Shown here: positions 8,931 to 15,698 of the stretch, one piece after another
Position numbering within the stretch: position 1 is the stretch's first letter
Layout: each line of letters begins with the position of its first letter
DNA from: CAZOBJ01 sp964577825
GTDB taxonomy: Bacteria > Planctomycetota > SZUA-567 > JAFGNG01
NCBI GenBank assembly: GCA_964577825.1
Contig: CAZOBJ010000037.1
Location: 1-25,817, forward strand
Direction of reading: 5' to 3'
DNA: 25,817 nucleotides
The notes under the pieces: model-generated
The model's database searches: none
The model's input: only the letters and a program-made list of their open reading frames with translations
Told to the model about the DNA's origin: nothing
Position numbers and translations under genes: made by a program

Positions 8931-9060
8931 GGTTCGCCTCTCTCTTGTCCAAGGGCGGCCACGGGCTTCCCGCGCCGCCCGCATCCCGGACTGGCCACAA
9001 GGCGCCGCTCCGCTTGCGGACCCCGGGCGTCTAGATTCGTCTCGTCTCTCCAATATCCTC

Positions 9061-10347
9061 TCAGAACCGCACGAGGTCGTCCACCGCAACCGGTCGGCCG
9101 GTGGCGAAGGCCTGGTTCGCGGCGATGCCGGTCAGAATCGACCACGCCCCGTCCACATGCGAGGCGGCCCTGCCCAGCGGATCCTGGCTAGGCTCTCCGA
9201 AAAGGTCCCGCATAAGCACGGGGTCCGCGCCGCCGTGCCCGCCCGCGGCTCGCTCGGCCTCCACGCGGTACGGCTTTCCGTGCAGGGGCAGGACCAGGAT
9301 GTCCTCGAAATGCTGGGTTCCCTCCTCCTCGATCGTGCCGAAGGCGTTCACATAGCTGCCGTGGCTCACGGTCACCTCCAGGCGGCCCTGGTCGCCCGTG
9401 AGCGCGATCCGCAACCCCTCCCAGGGCGCGTAGGCCACCAGGCTGTAGCTCATCATCGCGCCCGAGGCATAGCGCACGAGCACGGTCATGGTGTCTTCGA
9501 TGCTGATGCCGTCCCCGAACACGCTCTGGTCGCGCAGGTACCCGTCTTCGTGCTCGGCGTCGAGGTACAGTCCCCGCAATCGCTCCGAGGCGCTTAGGTC
9601 CAGGGCGAACGGGTCCTCGCGCGCGGCCGGGCTGCCCGTGGACCGATAGTAGAAGTCGGTGAGGCCCCGCTCCTCGGCGTTCGCGCGTCCGTAGAAGCGC
9701 AAGTCTCCAAAGGCGAACACGGTGTGCGGACGGCTGTCGAGCCACCAGTTGACGAGGTCGAAGTGGTGCGTGGCCTTGTGCACCATCAGGCCCCCGCTGT
9801 TGCGCTTGTCCCGGTGCCAGCGGCGGAAGTAGTCCGCGCCATGGCTCGTGTCGAGCAGCCACTCGAAATGCGCGAGATGAATCCGGCCGATCACGCCCGC
9901 GCGCAAGAGTTCGCACACCTTGGTGGACGCGGGCTGGTACCGGTAGTTGAACGTGACCCGCACCCGCCGGCCGGTGCACTTGATGGTGTCCAGGATCCGC
10001 TGGCACTTGGCCGCGTCCACGGTCATGGGCTTCTCGGTGATGACGTCGCACCCGAGCTCCATGGCCCGGCAGATGTACCGGTGGTGGGCCCGGTCGATGC
10101 ACGTGACGATCACGATGTCCGGGCGCTCGGTGCGTACCATGTCGTCGAACCGGTCGAATCGGTACGTGGGCACCGGCCGCAGGTCGAAGTCCTGGGCGAG
10201 CGCGCGGTTGGCATAGTCCATGCGCGTCTGGTTCACGTCGCACAGGCCTACGAGCTCGGCCCGGTCGGGGTGGTCTCGGGCAATGGCCGTGTAAAACGAG
10301 CGGGCTCGACCGCCCGTGCCCACGATCGCGTATCGCTTGCGGTCCAT
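9061..10347 (-). CDS. Gfo/Idh/MocA-family NAD(P)-dependent oxidoreductase
   Basis: 428 residues, the normal length for the larger members of this family. The N-terminal Rossmann fold starts YAIVGTGGRAR (6-16), and the conserved EKP motif is at 105-107 (DVITEKPMTV). The C-terminal domain contains SGGLMVHKATHHFDLVNWW (184-202), where His194 sits at the usual catalytic histidine position. The family oxidises or isomerises sugars, polyols or glycosides using a bound or exchangeable nicotinamide cofactor. The ATG at 10347 has GGAGGAAG about 10 bases upstream. The gene lies between the small membrane protein gene (102 bases upstream) and the secreted protein gene (130 bases downstream), all on one strand. 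Substrate unknown; the context suggests a sugar released by the secreted enzyme. Confidence 0.93.
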   Translation of the reverse strand: MDRKRYAIVGTGGRARSFYTAIARDHPDRAELVGLCDVNQTRMDYANRALAQDFDLRPVPTYRFDRFDDMVRTERPDIVIVTCIDRAHHRYICRAMELGCDVITEKPMTVDAAKCQRILDTIKCTGRRVRVTFNYRYQPASTKVCELLRAGVIGRIHLAHFEWLLDTSHGADYFRRWHRDKRNSGGLMVHKATHHFDLVNWWLDSRPHTVFAFGDLRFYGRANAEERGLTDFYYRSTGSPAAREDPFALDLSASERLRGLYLDAEHEDGYLRDQSVFGDGISIEDTMTVLVRYASGAMMSYSLVAYAPWEGLRIALTGDQGRLEVTVSHGSYVNAFGTIEEEGTQHFEDILVLPLHGKPYRVEAERAAGGHGGADPVLMRDLFGEPSQDPLGRAASHVDGAWSILTGIAANQAFATGRPVAVDDLVRF

Positions 10348-10449
10348 ACTCTCGCTTCCTCCAGCTGAGCTCGCGGGCCGGCAGCGCAGGCCGCCGCGCG
10401 GAGGGAACCTGAGCGCCCTACAAAGCCAACCAACCGATGCGGCGAGGCC

Positions 10450-10812
10450 TTACTGAGTCTCGCCGGCCTCCGCCGAAACGCGCAAGACCGCCACGGACGC
10501 CGGGCGCACCAGGTACACGGTCCCGTCCGCTGCGCGGAACCGGTAGAATCGCTCTTCGAACAGCGTGGTCGGCCGCAGGACGGTCACGGACTTGAGTCCT
10601 TCGCCGCGCGTGGACGCCTGGGCGAGCGACCCGCAGACCTCGACGGGTTCCTTGCCGAAATGCTGCATGATCTCGCGCAGCTCGCGGTTCTCGCGGCGCA
10701 GCTCGGCCACGTCCGTGCCCGCGTCCAATCCCCAGGAACGCGCGGCCAGCCAGCCAGCCCCGACCAGCGCCAGGCCCACCAGGGCCAAGAGCGCGCGCGT
10801 GCTTCTCTTCAT
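10450..10812 (-). CDS. Small membrane-anchored protein with coiled-coil segment
   Basis: 120 residues from the ATG at 10812, which has GGAGGA six bases upstream. A single N-terminal hydrophobic helix (about 7-27, LLALVGLALVGAGWLA) follows two basic residues and should act as a membrane anchor. A short charged heptad-like stretch comes next (DVAELRRENRELREIM, about 38-53), consistent with a coiled coil. The C-terminal part is a small beta-rich domain (TLFEERFYRFRAADGTVYLV). No family recognised. The reading frame continues far upstream of this start, but there it only runs antisense-like through the isomerase gene. It lies 62 bases downstream of the isomerase gene, probably in the same transcript. 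Role in the sugar operon unknown. Confidence 0.7.
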   Translation of the reverse strand: MKRSTRALLALVGLALVGAGWLAARSWGLDAGTDVAELRRENRELREIMQHFGKEPVEVCGSLAQASTRGEGLKSVTVLRPTTLFEERFYRFRAADGTVYLVRPASVAVLRVSAEAGETQ

Positions 10813-10874
10813 AAGACTCCTCCCATTCGGGGGCTGCACAGAGCCCCCTTGCCTTCGGTCCGAACCCCGCCGGC

Positions 10875-11717
10875 TCAAGAGCCGGTCGACTGCGCGTCCT
10901 CGATGTCGGCGAGATACCCCTTCAACGTGGCGAGCTCGCGCGGGAGGTGCACCTCCCAGGGGTCCCAATTCTTTCCGCCGATCCACTCGCCGCTCAGGTA
11001 CCCCGCGTAGTCCGCGCCGGCCAACAGCTCCAGGGCGCGGCGATGGTCGATGGCGCCCTCGCCGATGGGCCGAAGCAGCCCCTCGCCCTTGGCGGGCTTG
11101 CCCAGGATGCCGTCGTGCAGATGGACGTGGCGGATCCAGGGCCGCAGGGCCTCGAAGGCCTCGTCCATGGTGCGGCTCGCGTGACGCACGGGGTGCATGA
11201 TGTCCCAGTTCGCGGCCGCGGCCGGATGGTAGACGCGCTTGAGGGCAGCGGCCAGGTCCACGGGGTCCGACCAGGCGTCGTGCGTCTCCACGCACAGGGC
11301 CGTGCCGCGTTCGGCCGCCTCGGGCGCGAGCTTGCCCAGGCTGTCGGCCAGCAGGTCGACCGCCCGCTCGCGCGAGAACTCCTCGCCGATCTTGCCGCCG
11401 CCGAACACGCGAATCGCGGGTACGTTCAGGTCGCCCGCGAGGTCGATCGTGCGGCGCGCGTAGTCCATCCACTGGTCGCGCTGTTCGGGATCGGCCAGCC
11501 GGCACGACGTGGCCAGGCACGCCAGGGCCACGCCCGAGGCCTCGACCGTCTTGCGGATCTCGCGGCGCGCGTCCGCGCCCGTCTCGGGTTCCACCCCGTG
11601 GGCATGGTCCGCGCCCAGGCGGGGCTCCACGCCGTCGTACCCCAGACGCCGCGCGATGCCCAGCACCTCGCCGAGCGGCAGGTCCGAACACGAAAAGGTC
11701 ATGAATGCGAAGCGCAT
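10875..11717 (-). CDS. Sugar phosphate isomerase/epimerase-like TIM-barrel protein
   Basis: 280 residues, the standard length for xylose-isomerase-like (AP endonuclease 2 superfamily) barrels. Start MRFAFMTFSCSDLPL with the typical LGYDGVEPR strand (25-33). Candidate divalent-metal ligands are Glu144 in LCVETHD, Asp172 in NWDIMH, the His198/His201 region in RHVHLHD, and Glu220 in GEGAIDH. The ATG at 11717 has GGGAG upstream, and the gene begins 11 bases after the stop of the Gfo/Idh/MocA gene, so the two are surely co-transcribed. Pairs of these families are common in planctomycete-like sugar catabolism, for keto-sugar or inositol-like intermediates. The actual substrate and the choice between isomerase and epimerase cannot be told here. 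Confidence 0.92.
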   Translation of the reverse strand: MRFAFMTFSCSDLPLGEVLGIARRLGYDGVEPRLGADHAHGVEPETGADARREIRKTVEASGVALACLATSCRLADPEQRDQWMDYARRTIDLAGDLNVPAIRVFGGGKIGEEFSRERAVDLLADSLGKLAPEAAERGTALCVETHDAWSDPVDLAAALKRVYHPAAAANWDIMHPVRHASRTMDEAFEALRPWIRHVHLHDGILGKPAKGEGLLRPIGEGAIDHRRALELLAGADYAGYLSGEWIGGKNWDPWEVHLPRELATLKGYLADIEDAQSTGS

Positions 11718-11728
11718 ACCGGTCTCCC

Positions 11729-12790
11729 TTATGTGTAGTCGAACGCGACCGCCTCGCCCCGCCGGGCCGAAGCATAGATCGCGTCCGTGATCCGCTGTAT
11801 GAGAAGCGACCGCTCCAGCCCGGTGTGCGGGGCGCGGCCCTCGCGCACGGCCTGGGCGAAGTCCTCGTGCACGTGCATATCCAGCGTGGGGTCGGTGTCA
11901 TTCCCCTTCCACACGACGCGGGTGCTCAGGCCGGTGGTGGCGTCGATCGTGTCCTGCTCGATCTGCTTGCCCATCCGCGGCAGCATGCACATGCGAAGCG
12001 CCCCACGCTCGCCGAGCACCTCCCAGGCAAGGTCCTCGCGCACGCCGGCGTACTCGGCCCGCTCGAGCGACAGGACGGCGCCGCCCTCGCACTGGACGAG
12101 CGCGGCGAAATGGGTCTCCGCGTCCGAGCCGGCGGGCACCTGGCCGGCAAGCTCAGCCGGGATGGGCCAGGCCTGGGCGAGCACGGTGCGGGGCTTCACA
12201 TTCCATCCGGCGACGGTGAAAAGATAATCGAGATCGTAACAGCCCCAGTTGACCAGGATGCCCCCGCCGTTCTGCTCTCGGCTCAGCCGCCACGCGGGCC
12301 GGGGCGCCCCGGGCGCGGAGCCTGCGGGGATGAGCGCGCGGAACCGCACCACGCGCAGGGGCCCGAGCACCCCCGAGGCCACGACTTCGGCCGCGGCCCG
12401 GGCCGAGGGGAGAAGCGAAAACCGCGCAGAGCAGCACGCGGCCACTCGGTCCCCGCGTGCGCGGATAAGCGAGCGGACCTCGTCGGCGTGCATGGCGATG
12501 GGCTTCTCGATCAGGACGTGGAGGTTCCTGCCCAGGGCCTGCAACGCCAGGGCGGTGCGGTGGCAGGTCGGGAGCGCCAGGAGCACGGCCTCCACGTCGG
12601 CCTGTTCGATGAGCTCGGCGCCCTCGGCGTGCCGGTCCGGGATGCCGTGCGCGTTGGCAAGGGCCTCTCGCTTGTCCGGGTCGATGTCGGCCACGGCCAC
12701 CGGTTGGAGGAGCGGGCTGCGGGCCACGGCCTTCAGGTGGCGGCCTCCCATAACGCCGCAGCCGATGATGCCGATGCGCACGGGCTCCAT
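11729..12790 (-). CDS. Gfo/Idh/MocA-family oxidoreductase with altered active-site positions
   Basis: 353 residues from the ATG at 12790, chosen over an upstream in-frame start because GAGGAGGGG precedes it at normal spacing and the Rossmann fold begins at once (VRIGIIGCGVMGGRHLK). EKP motif at 95-97 (HVLIEKPIAM). In the segment equivalent to the usual GGG-x3-D-x3-H, this protein reads GGGILVNWGCYDLDYL (175-190), which by eye puts Asn at the usual Asp and Tyr at the usual His. That may mean altered chemistry or just an alternative subfamily. First gene of the leftward unit, about 45 bases downstream of a good promoter. Likely NAD(P)-dependent sugar or polyol dehydrogenase-like; substrate unknown. 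Confidence 0.92.
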   Translation of the reverse strand: MEPVRIGIIGCGVMGGRHLKAVARSPLLQPVAVADIDPDKREALANAHGIPDRHAEGAELIEQADVEAVLLALPTCHRTALALQALGRNLHVLIEKPIAMHADEVRSLIRARGDRVAACCSARFSLLPSARAAAEVVASGVLGPLRVVRFRALIPAGSAPGAPRPAWRLSREQNGGGILVNWGCYDLDYLFTVAGWNVKPRTVLAQAWPIPAELAGQVPAGSDAETHFAALVQCEGGAVLSLERAEYAGVREDLAWEVLGERGALRMCMLPRMGKQIEQDTIDATTGLSTRVVWKGNDTDPTLDMHVHEDFAQAVREGRAPHTGLERSLLIQRITDAIYASARRGEAVAFDYT

Positions 12791-12835
12791 AGGTGTTCCC
12801 CTCCTCAATGGGTGAACCTCTGAGGCGCTGTGCGC

Positions 12836-12863
12836 AGCATAGCGGCGCGCGTGCAGGTGTCAA
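12836..12863 (-). promoter_or_regulatory. Sigma70-like promoter of the sugar-catabolism unit
   Basis: Read leftward: TTGACA at 12863-12858, 16-base spacer, TATGCT at 12841-12836. The start of the first oxidoreductase gene is 45 bases beyond the -10 box. The match is 6/6 at -35 and 4/6 at -10, with the GCTTGAC context seen at the other promoters in the window. Both boxes are in the gap between the oxidoreductase gene and the end of the 4Fe-4S protein gene. The rest of that gap (about 12864-12990) shows nothing I can name. Confidence 0.7.
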
Positions 12864-12990
12864 GCGGGGCGAGAGGGCGCAAGCCGCACGTCTGAGAGCG
12901 GGTGGAGGTTGCGACCCCCCGCATCCGAGACGCGCCACCGGTGGCCGCGCCGGGGCCGCAAAGGTCCGCCGCGGAGCAGGGCCTCGACGG

Positions 12991-13902
12991 TCAGGCTCCG
13001 TTCGGCCGGTCGAGCGACCACTGCTCGCGCTCGATCATGGGCGTGCGGTATCGCTTCTCGACCCTGCCGGTCTTCTCCAGGTGGTCCAAGCACGCGCGCA
13101 CGCATCCGCGAGCACCGCAGATGGACCGGTGCCGGAACCGACGGTCCAGGAACTTGTAGTAGGTCGGCGGATTGTCTCGGGACGAGTCCGGTTGCAGGAA
13201 CGGCGAGAAATGCGGATCCCAGCCCTGGTGCACGCGCGAGCACTTGGCGCAGTCGAGCAGCGCGTGCGCGAACACCGTGTTGCCGATCTTCACCTCAACG
13301 GTGCGCTCGGCGGGAATGGCCTTCCCCGGGCACGCGGTCCGGCACAGGCCGCACTCGTCGCACACCGTGCCGGGCTCCACGAGCGGATCCTGATCGAGCG
13401 GCGCGTCCGTGAATACGGCGAAGATGCGCTGCCTGGGGCCGAACTGCGGGGTCAGGAGCACCTTGCTCAGGCCGAGCTCCCCCAGCCCGGCTGCGCACCC
13501 GATCACCCGCAGGCTGAGCGTCCCGTCCGGGTGTGTGCCGCCGGGCCGCACGGGCTGGCCGCTTCGGAACCCGAAGGGGTTGTGGATGGGTACTGCGGTG
13601 AACCCGTGGTCCTCCAACAGCAGCACAAGCTTGCGCAGGATGTGCGGGGCGAGCACCTCGTTGAGGTACTGGTACGAGTCGCAATTGTACGCCTGCCAGT
13701 AGGTGCCCTCCTCGATGGTCTTCAGCGCCCCGCGGACCATGCGGCAGCCGATGGCAATCACGCTCTGGGTGTGCGACAACACCCCGCACGGATGCACGTC
13801 CGCGGGCGCGTGGTCGAATCGGGAGACGGACGCGATGCCCACGAGGTCCGCGCCTGCCGCCTTGGCGAGGGCCTTGACGTCTCGGGTCAGCGCGGTGGCC
13901 AT
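12991..13902 (-). CDS. QueG-like 4Fe-4S iron-sulfur protein (epoxyqueuosine reductase paralogue)
   Basis: 303 residues from the ATG at 13902, which has AAGGAG about 8 bases upstream; longer upstream starts in frame are only shadow of the PPC gene. The N-terminal two-thirds resembles the QueG/reductive-dehalogenase-like fold (LAKAAGADLVGIASVSRFD, then GLGELGLSKVLLTPQFGPRQ). A ferredoxin motif CxxCxxCxxxCP follows at Cys181, 184, 187 and 191. The C-terminal part has more cysteines (218, 221, 262, 267, 271) that could hold a second cluster, though in an order unlike a standard second ferredoxin motif. Family members use corrinoid and FeS clusters for reductions; many paralogues in anaerobes have no known substrate. 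Do not read this as the queuosine enzyme itself. It lies 10 bases after the PPC-domain gene. Confidence 0.82.
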   Translation of the reverse strand: MATALTRDVKALAKAAGADLVGIASVSRFDHAPADVHPCGVLSHTQSVIAIGCRMVRGALKTIEEGTYWQAYNCDSYQYLNEVLAPHILRKLVLLLEDHGFTAVPIHNPFGFRSGQPVRPGGTHPDGTLSLRVIGCAAGLGELGLSKVLLTPQFGPRQRIFAVFTDAPLDQDPLVEPGTVCDECGLCRTACPGKAIPAERTVEVKIGNTVFAHALLDCAKCSRVHQGWDPHFSPFLQPDSSRDNPPTYYKFLDRRFRHRSICGARGCVRACLDHLEKTGRVEKRYRTPMIEREQWSLDRPNGA

Positions 13903-13912
13903 GCGCGGCTCC

Positions 13913-14341
13913 TTACTCGCGCCACAGGGGGAGGCCGGTCTCCTCGTCGTACGCGCGCTCGTACGCGGCGCCCTCCAGGCGCTGGACCAGGACCTCGCAC
14001 GCGAACACCACGGTCCCCTGCGCCAGGTGGCCGCCGAACGCCGCGCCGCCGTGGTCGGCCAGGGTGATGTGCGCGTGCACAAGCGGCTTGCCGTCCTTCA
14101 GGGACACGTTGCCCGTGAGCTTGAGGATCTCCATGGGCCGGTCGAGCGTGGTGAAGCCGTACTCACGCGTCTTCTGGTCGTAGTACCCGATGCAGGCCTT
14201 CTGCACGGCGCCCAGGGCCTCCACGCGGCCGAGCTCAATCCCGCGGTCGACGCACACCTGGGTGAGTTCGTCCAGCAGGTCCGCGCCGTGGGTCAGCCGG
14301 CCGAGGTAGGCCTTGCCGCCGTGCACTTGCTTCATCATCAT
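13913..14341 (-). CDS. PPC/DUF296-domain protein
   Basis: 142 residues, almost entirely one PPC (plant and prokaryote conserved, DUF296) domain. The diagnostic segment is HAHITLADHGGAAFGGHLAQG (about 89-109), followed by a beta strand with Glu (FACEVLVQRL). The start region encodes three Met codons in a row (14341, 14338, 14335); GAGGAG sits about 8 bases before the first. In plants the domain accompanies AT-hooks and DNA binding; in bacteria it is a trimeric stand-alone protein of unknown function, and no DNA-binding motif is visible here. Directly followed by the QueG-like gene (10-base gap), so the two products probably act together or are needed together. Confidence 0.88.
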   Translation of the reverse strand: MMMKQVHGGKAYLGRLTHGADLLDELTQVCVDRGIELGRVEALGAVQKACIGYYDQKTREYGFTTLDRPMEILKLTGNVSLKDGKPLVHAHITLADHGGAAFGGHLAQGTVVFACEVLVQRLEGAAYERAYDEETGLPLWRE

Positions 14342-14416
14342 GCCGAGTCTCCTCGCTGCGCAGTCTGGGAAGACTGGAGATCTGCGATTGCGCGCTCGTA
14401 GGCGGCCCTCAACGGG

Positions 14417-14902
14417 TTACTCCAGCGCCTCCTTGGTGAGCATTACGTCGTCGATCCACACGGTTCCCGTGCCCTGGATGACCAGGTTCAGGGTTACCTT
14501 GTCCGGGTTCTGTCCTTCCTGGAACAGGAAGGGGGTCTGGATCGTGCGCCAGTCGGCCTGCTGCGTGATCGGGTCGCTCACCCCCCGGGAAAAGTACTGG
14601 TCGTCGCCCACGTGCGCCCACATCTCCAGGTAGGCGATGCCCTCGAGCTCGCTTTTCACCTGGGCCTCGTACACGAGCTTCGCGCTCTCCACCTCAAGGC
14701 CCTCCACCTCGCCCAGGCACACCGTGGTGGGCCATGTGGTGGTGATCTTGACGGAACTCTCGCCTTCCACCTTGACCTCGGTGTCCGCCACGATCTGCGG
14801 GCTGACCGCGGAGGCGTCGTCGAGGCTCAGCTTCTTCAGGCTGCCGCCCCCGGGCAGCCCCGCGAGCAAGACCGCCATAAGAATTGCTGTGAACTTCGCC
14901 AT
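14417..14902 (-). CDS. Secreted beta-sandwich (carbohydrate-binding-like) protein
   Basis: 161 residues from the ATG at 14902, with AAGGAG at ideal spacing. The frame is open far upstream but that part is out-of-frame shadow of the neighbouring gene. Signal-peptide-like N-terminus (MAKFTAILMAVLLAGLPGG). The mature part looks like a galactose-binding jelly roll: a VKVEGESSVKITTTWPTT strand pair, the internal YLEMWAHVGDDQYFS, and the closing VIQGTGTVWIDDVMLTK, a common ending of carbohydrate-binding modules. No catalytic signature. Probably an extracytoplasmic ligand- or glycan-binding protein. Seventy-five bases separate it from the PPC gene; a small hairpin without a T-tract lies at 14361-14376. 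Confidence 0.75.
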   Translation of the reverse strand: MAKFTAILMAVLLAGLPGGGSLKKLSLDDASAVSPQIVADTEVKVEGESSVKITTTWPTTVCLGEVEGLEVESAKLVYEAQVKSELEGIAYLEMWAHVGDDQYFSRGVSDPITQQADWRTIQTPFLFQEGQNPDKVTLNLVIQGTGTVWIDDVMLTKEALE

Positions 14903-15009
14903 TGCCTGCTCCTTTCCTCCAATGGGTGCGAATGAATGGTTCCCGACTCGTCCACATCCGGTTTGTCTGTTCCAGTTCGGCGCACGCGCGGCCGGGTGCG
15001 CGGACTTGC

Positions 15010-15450
15010 CTACTCCTTGGCCGGGAGCACCTGGGTGCGCAGCTTGTAGCCGGCGATCCTGGCGATCGACTGCGCGTCTGTGTACACGATGCCGCTGCCG
15101 TAGTTCACGTCGCCGCCGGGGTCCAGGTCCCACGATCCCTGATGGCAGGCGATGAGCCTTCCGTCCTTGTCGTGGAACGAGATCGAGTACACGGCCTTGA
15201 CCTTCCGGTCGGTGGCGTTCTCCATGTGCGCGTTCGCGCTGATGACGGTCTGTCCGAAAAACTCGTCCTGGTAGACCTTGATCTTGTAAGCGACCTTGTC
15301 CCCGACCTCCAGGATCACCTGCTTGTCCGTGTCGAACGGCCCGGCCTCCTGGATTTGGATCGGGCCTTCCTCGTAGTGCTCGCCCACTGCGCCGGCCGCC
15401 ACCTGCGCCGCGCACAGCATGCCGAACAGCGCCACCAGTGCCTTCCTCAT
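15010..15450 (-). CDS. Small exported protein of unknown function
   Basis: 146 residues from the ATG at 15450, with AAGGAG upstream. Clear signal peptide (MRKALVALFGMLCAAQVAAG). The rest is beta-rich: VILEVGDKVAYKIKVYQDEFFG, then VISANAHMENATDRKVKAVYSISFHDKDG, resembling the FxLyD/DUF-type immunoglobulin-like folds that describe how an exported protein changes between states. I do not claim a family. First gene of a leftward unit that continues with the beta-sandwich protein 107 bases downstream. A strong promoter is found upstream. Confidence 0.72.
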   Translation of the reverse strand: MRKALVALFGMLCAAQVAAGAVGEHYEEGPIQIQEAGPFDTDKQVILEVGDKVAYKIKVYQDEFFGQTVISANAHMENATDRKVKAVYSISFHDKDGRLIACHQGSWDLDPGGDVNYGSGIVYTDAQSIARIAGYKLRTQVLPAKE

Positions 15451-15524
15451 CGTGCGCTCCTTTCTTGCCTAGACCGGTCTTTGCCCTTCATGCCTTCAGG
15501 GACCGGCGAAAGCCCCACAACGGC

Positions 15525-15553
15525 AGACTACGTCCCGGTGCACCCTCTGTCAA
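15525..15553 (-). promoter_or_regulatory. Sigma70-like promoter for the exported-protein/PPC/QueG-like unit
   Basis: Read leftward: TTGACA at 15553-15548, a 17-base spacer, TAGTCT at 15530-15525. The expected start of transcription is about 70 bases before the ATG at 15450. It is back to back with the rightward kinase promoter about 80 bases away, leaving room for a shared regulator site, although I see no clear repeat between them. Confidence 0.72.
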
Positions 15554-15635
15554 GCGGGAGTCTCGTCACAGGTGCCCAAGCGCAGGCCGGGCAAGACTCG
15601 CCGATCCTTGCAAGAGCAGGACGGTCGCCTACAGC

Positions 15636-15664
15636 TTGACATGATGCTCGGTCGCCGATACGTT
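15636..15664 (+). promoter_or_regulatory. Sigma70-like promoter of the hybrid sensor kinase
   Basis: TTGACA at 15636-15641, a 17-base spacer, TACGTT at 15659-15664, with the same GCTTGACA context as the leftward promoters. The sensor kinase ATG at 15699 is 35 bases past the -10 box, so the leader would be short. The ribosome site (GCGACGAGG region) is weaker than that of most genes in the window. Confidence 0.6.
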
Positions 15665-15698
15665 GTGGCCAGTCTCTTGAGCGCGACGAGGTAGACGC

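Noticed and set aside
8931..9089. 53-codon upstream extension of the large secreted protein
   Set aside because: It lacks a ribosome site, would bury the signal peptide internally and would overlap the oxidoreductase stop.
10813..11901. Upstream extension of the small membrane protein frame
   Set aside because: It overlaps the isomerase gene in another frame; composition is Arg/Gly/Pro shadow, while the internal ATG at 10812 has a perfect ribosome site and a membrane anchor.
12991..13902. Calling the iron-sulfur protein the true epoxyqueuosine reductase (queG)
   Set aside because: The cysteine layout after the first ferredoxin motif differs and no queuosine genes are near, so only a paralogue is claimed.
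14361..14376. Hairpin CAGTCTGGGAAGACTG as a terminator
   Set aside because: The stem is six pairs with no T-tract after it, so it could arise by chance.
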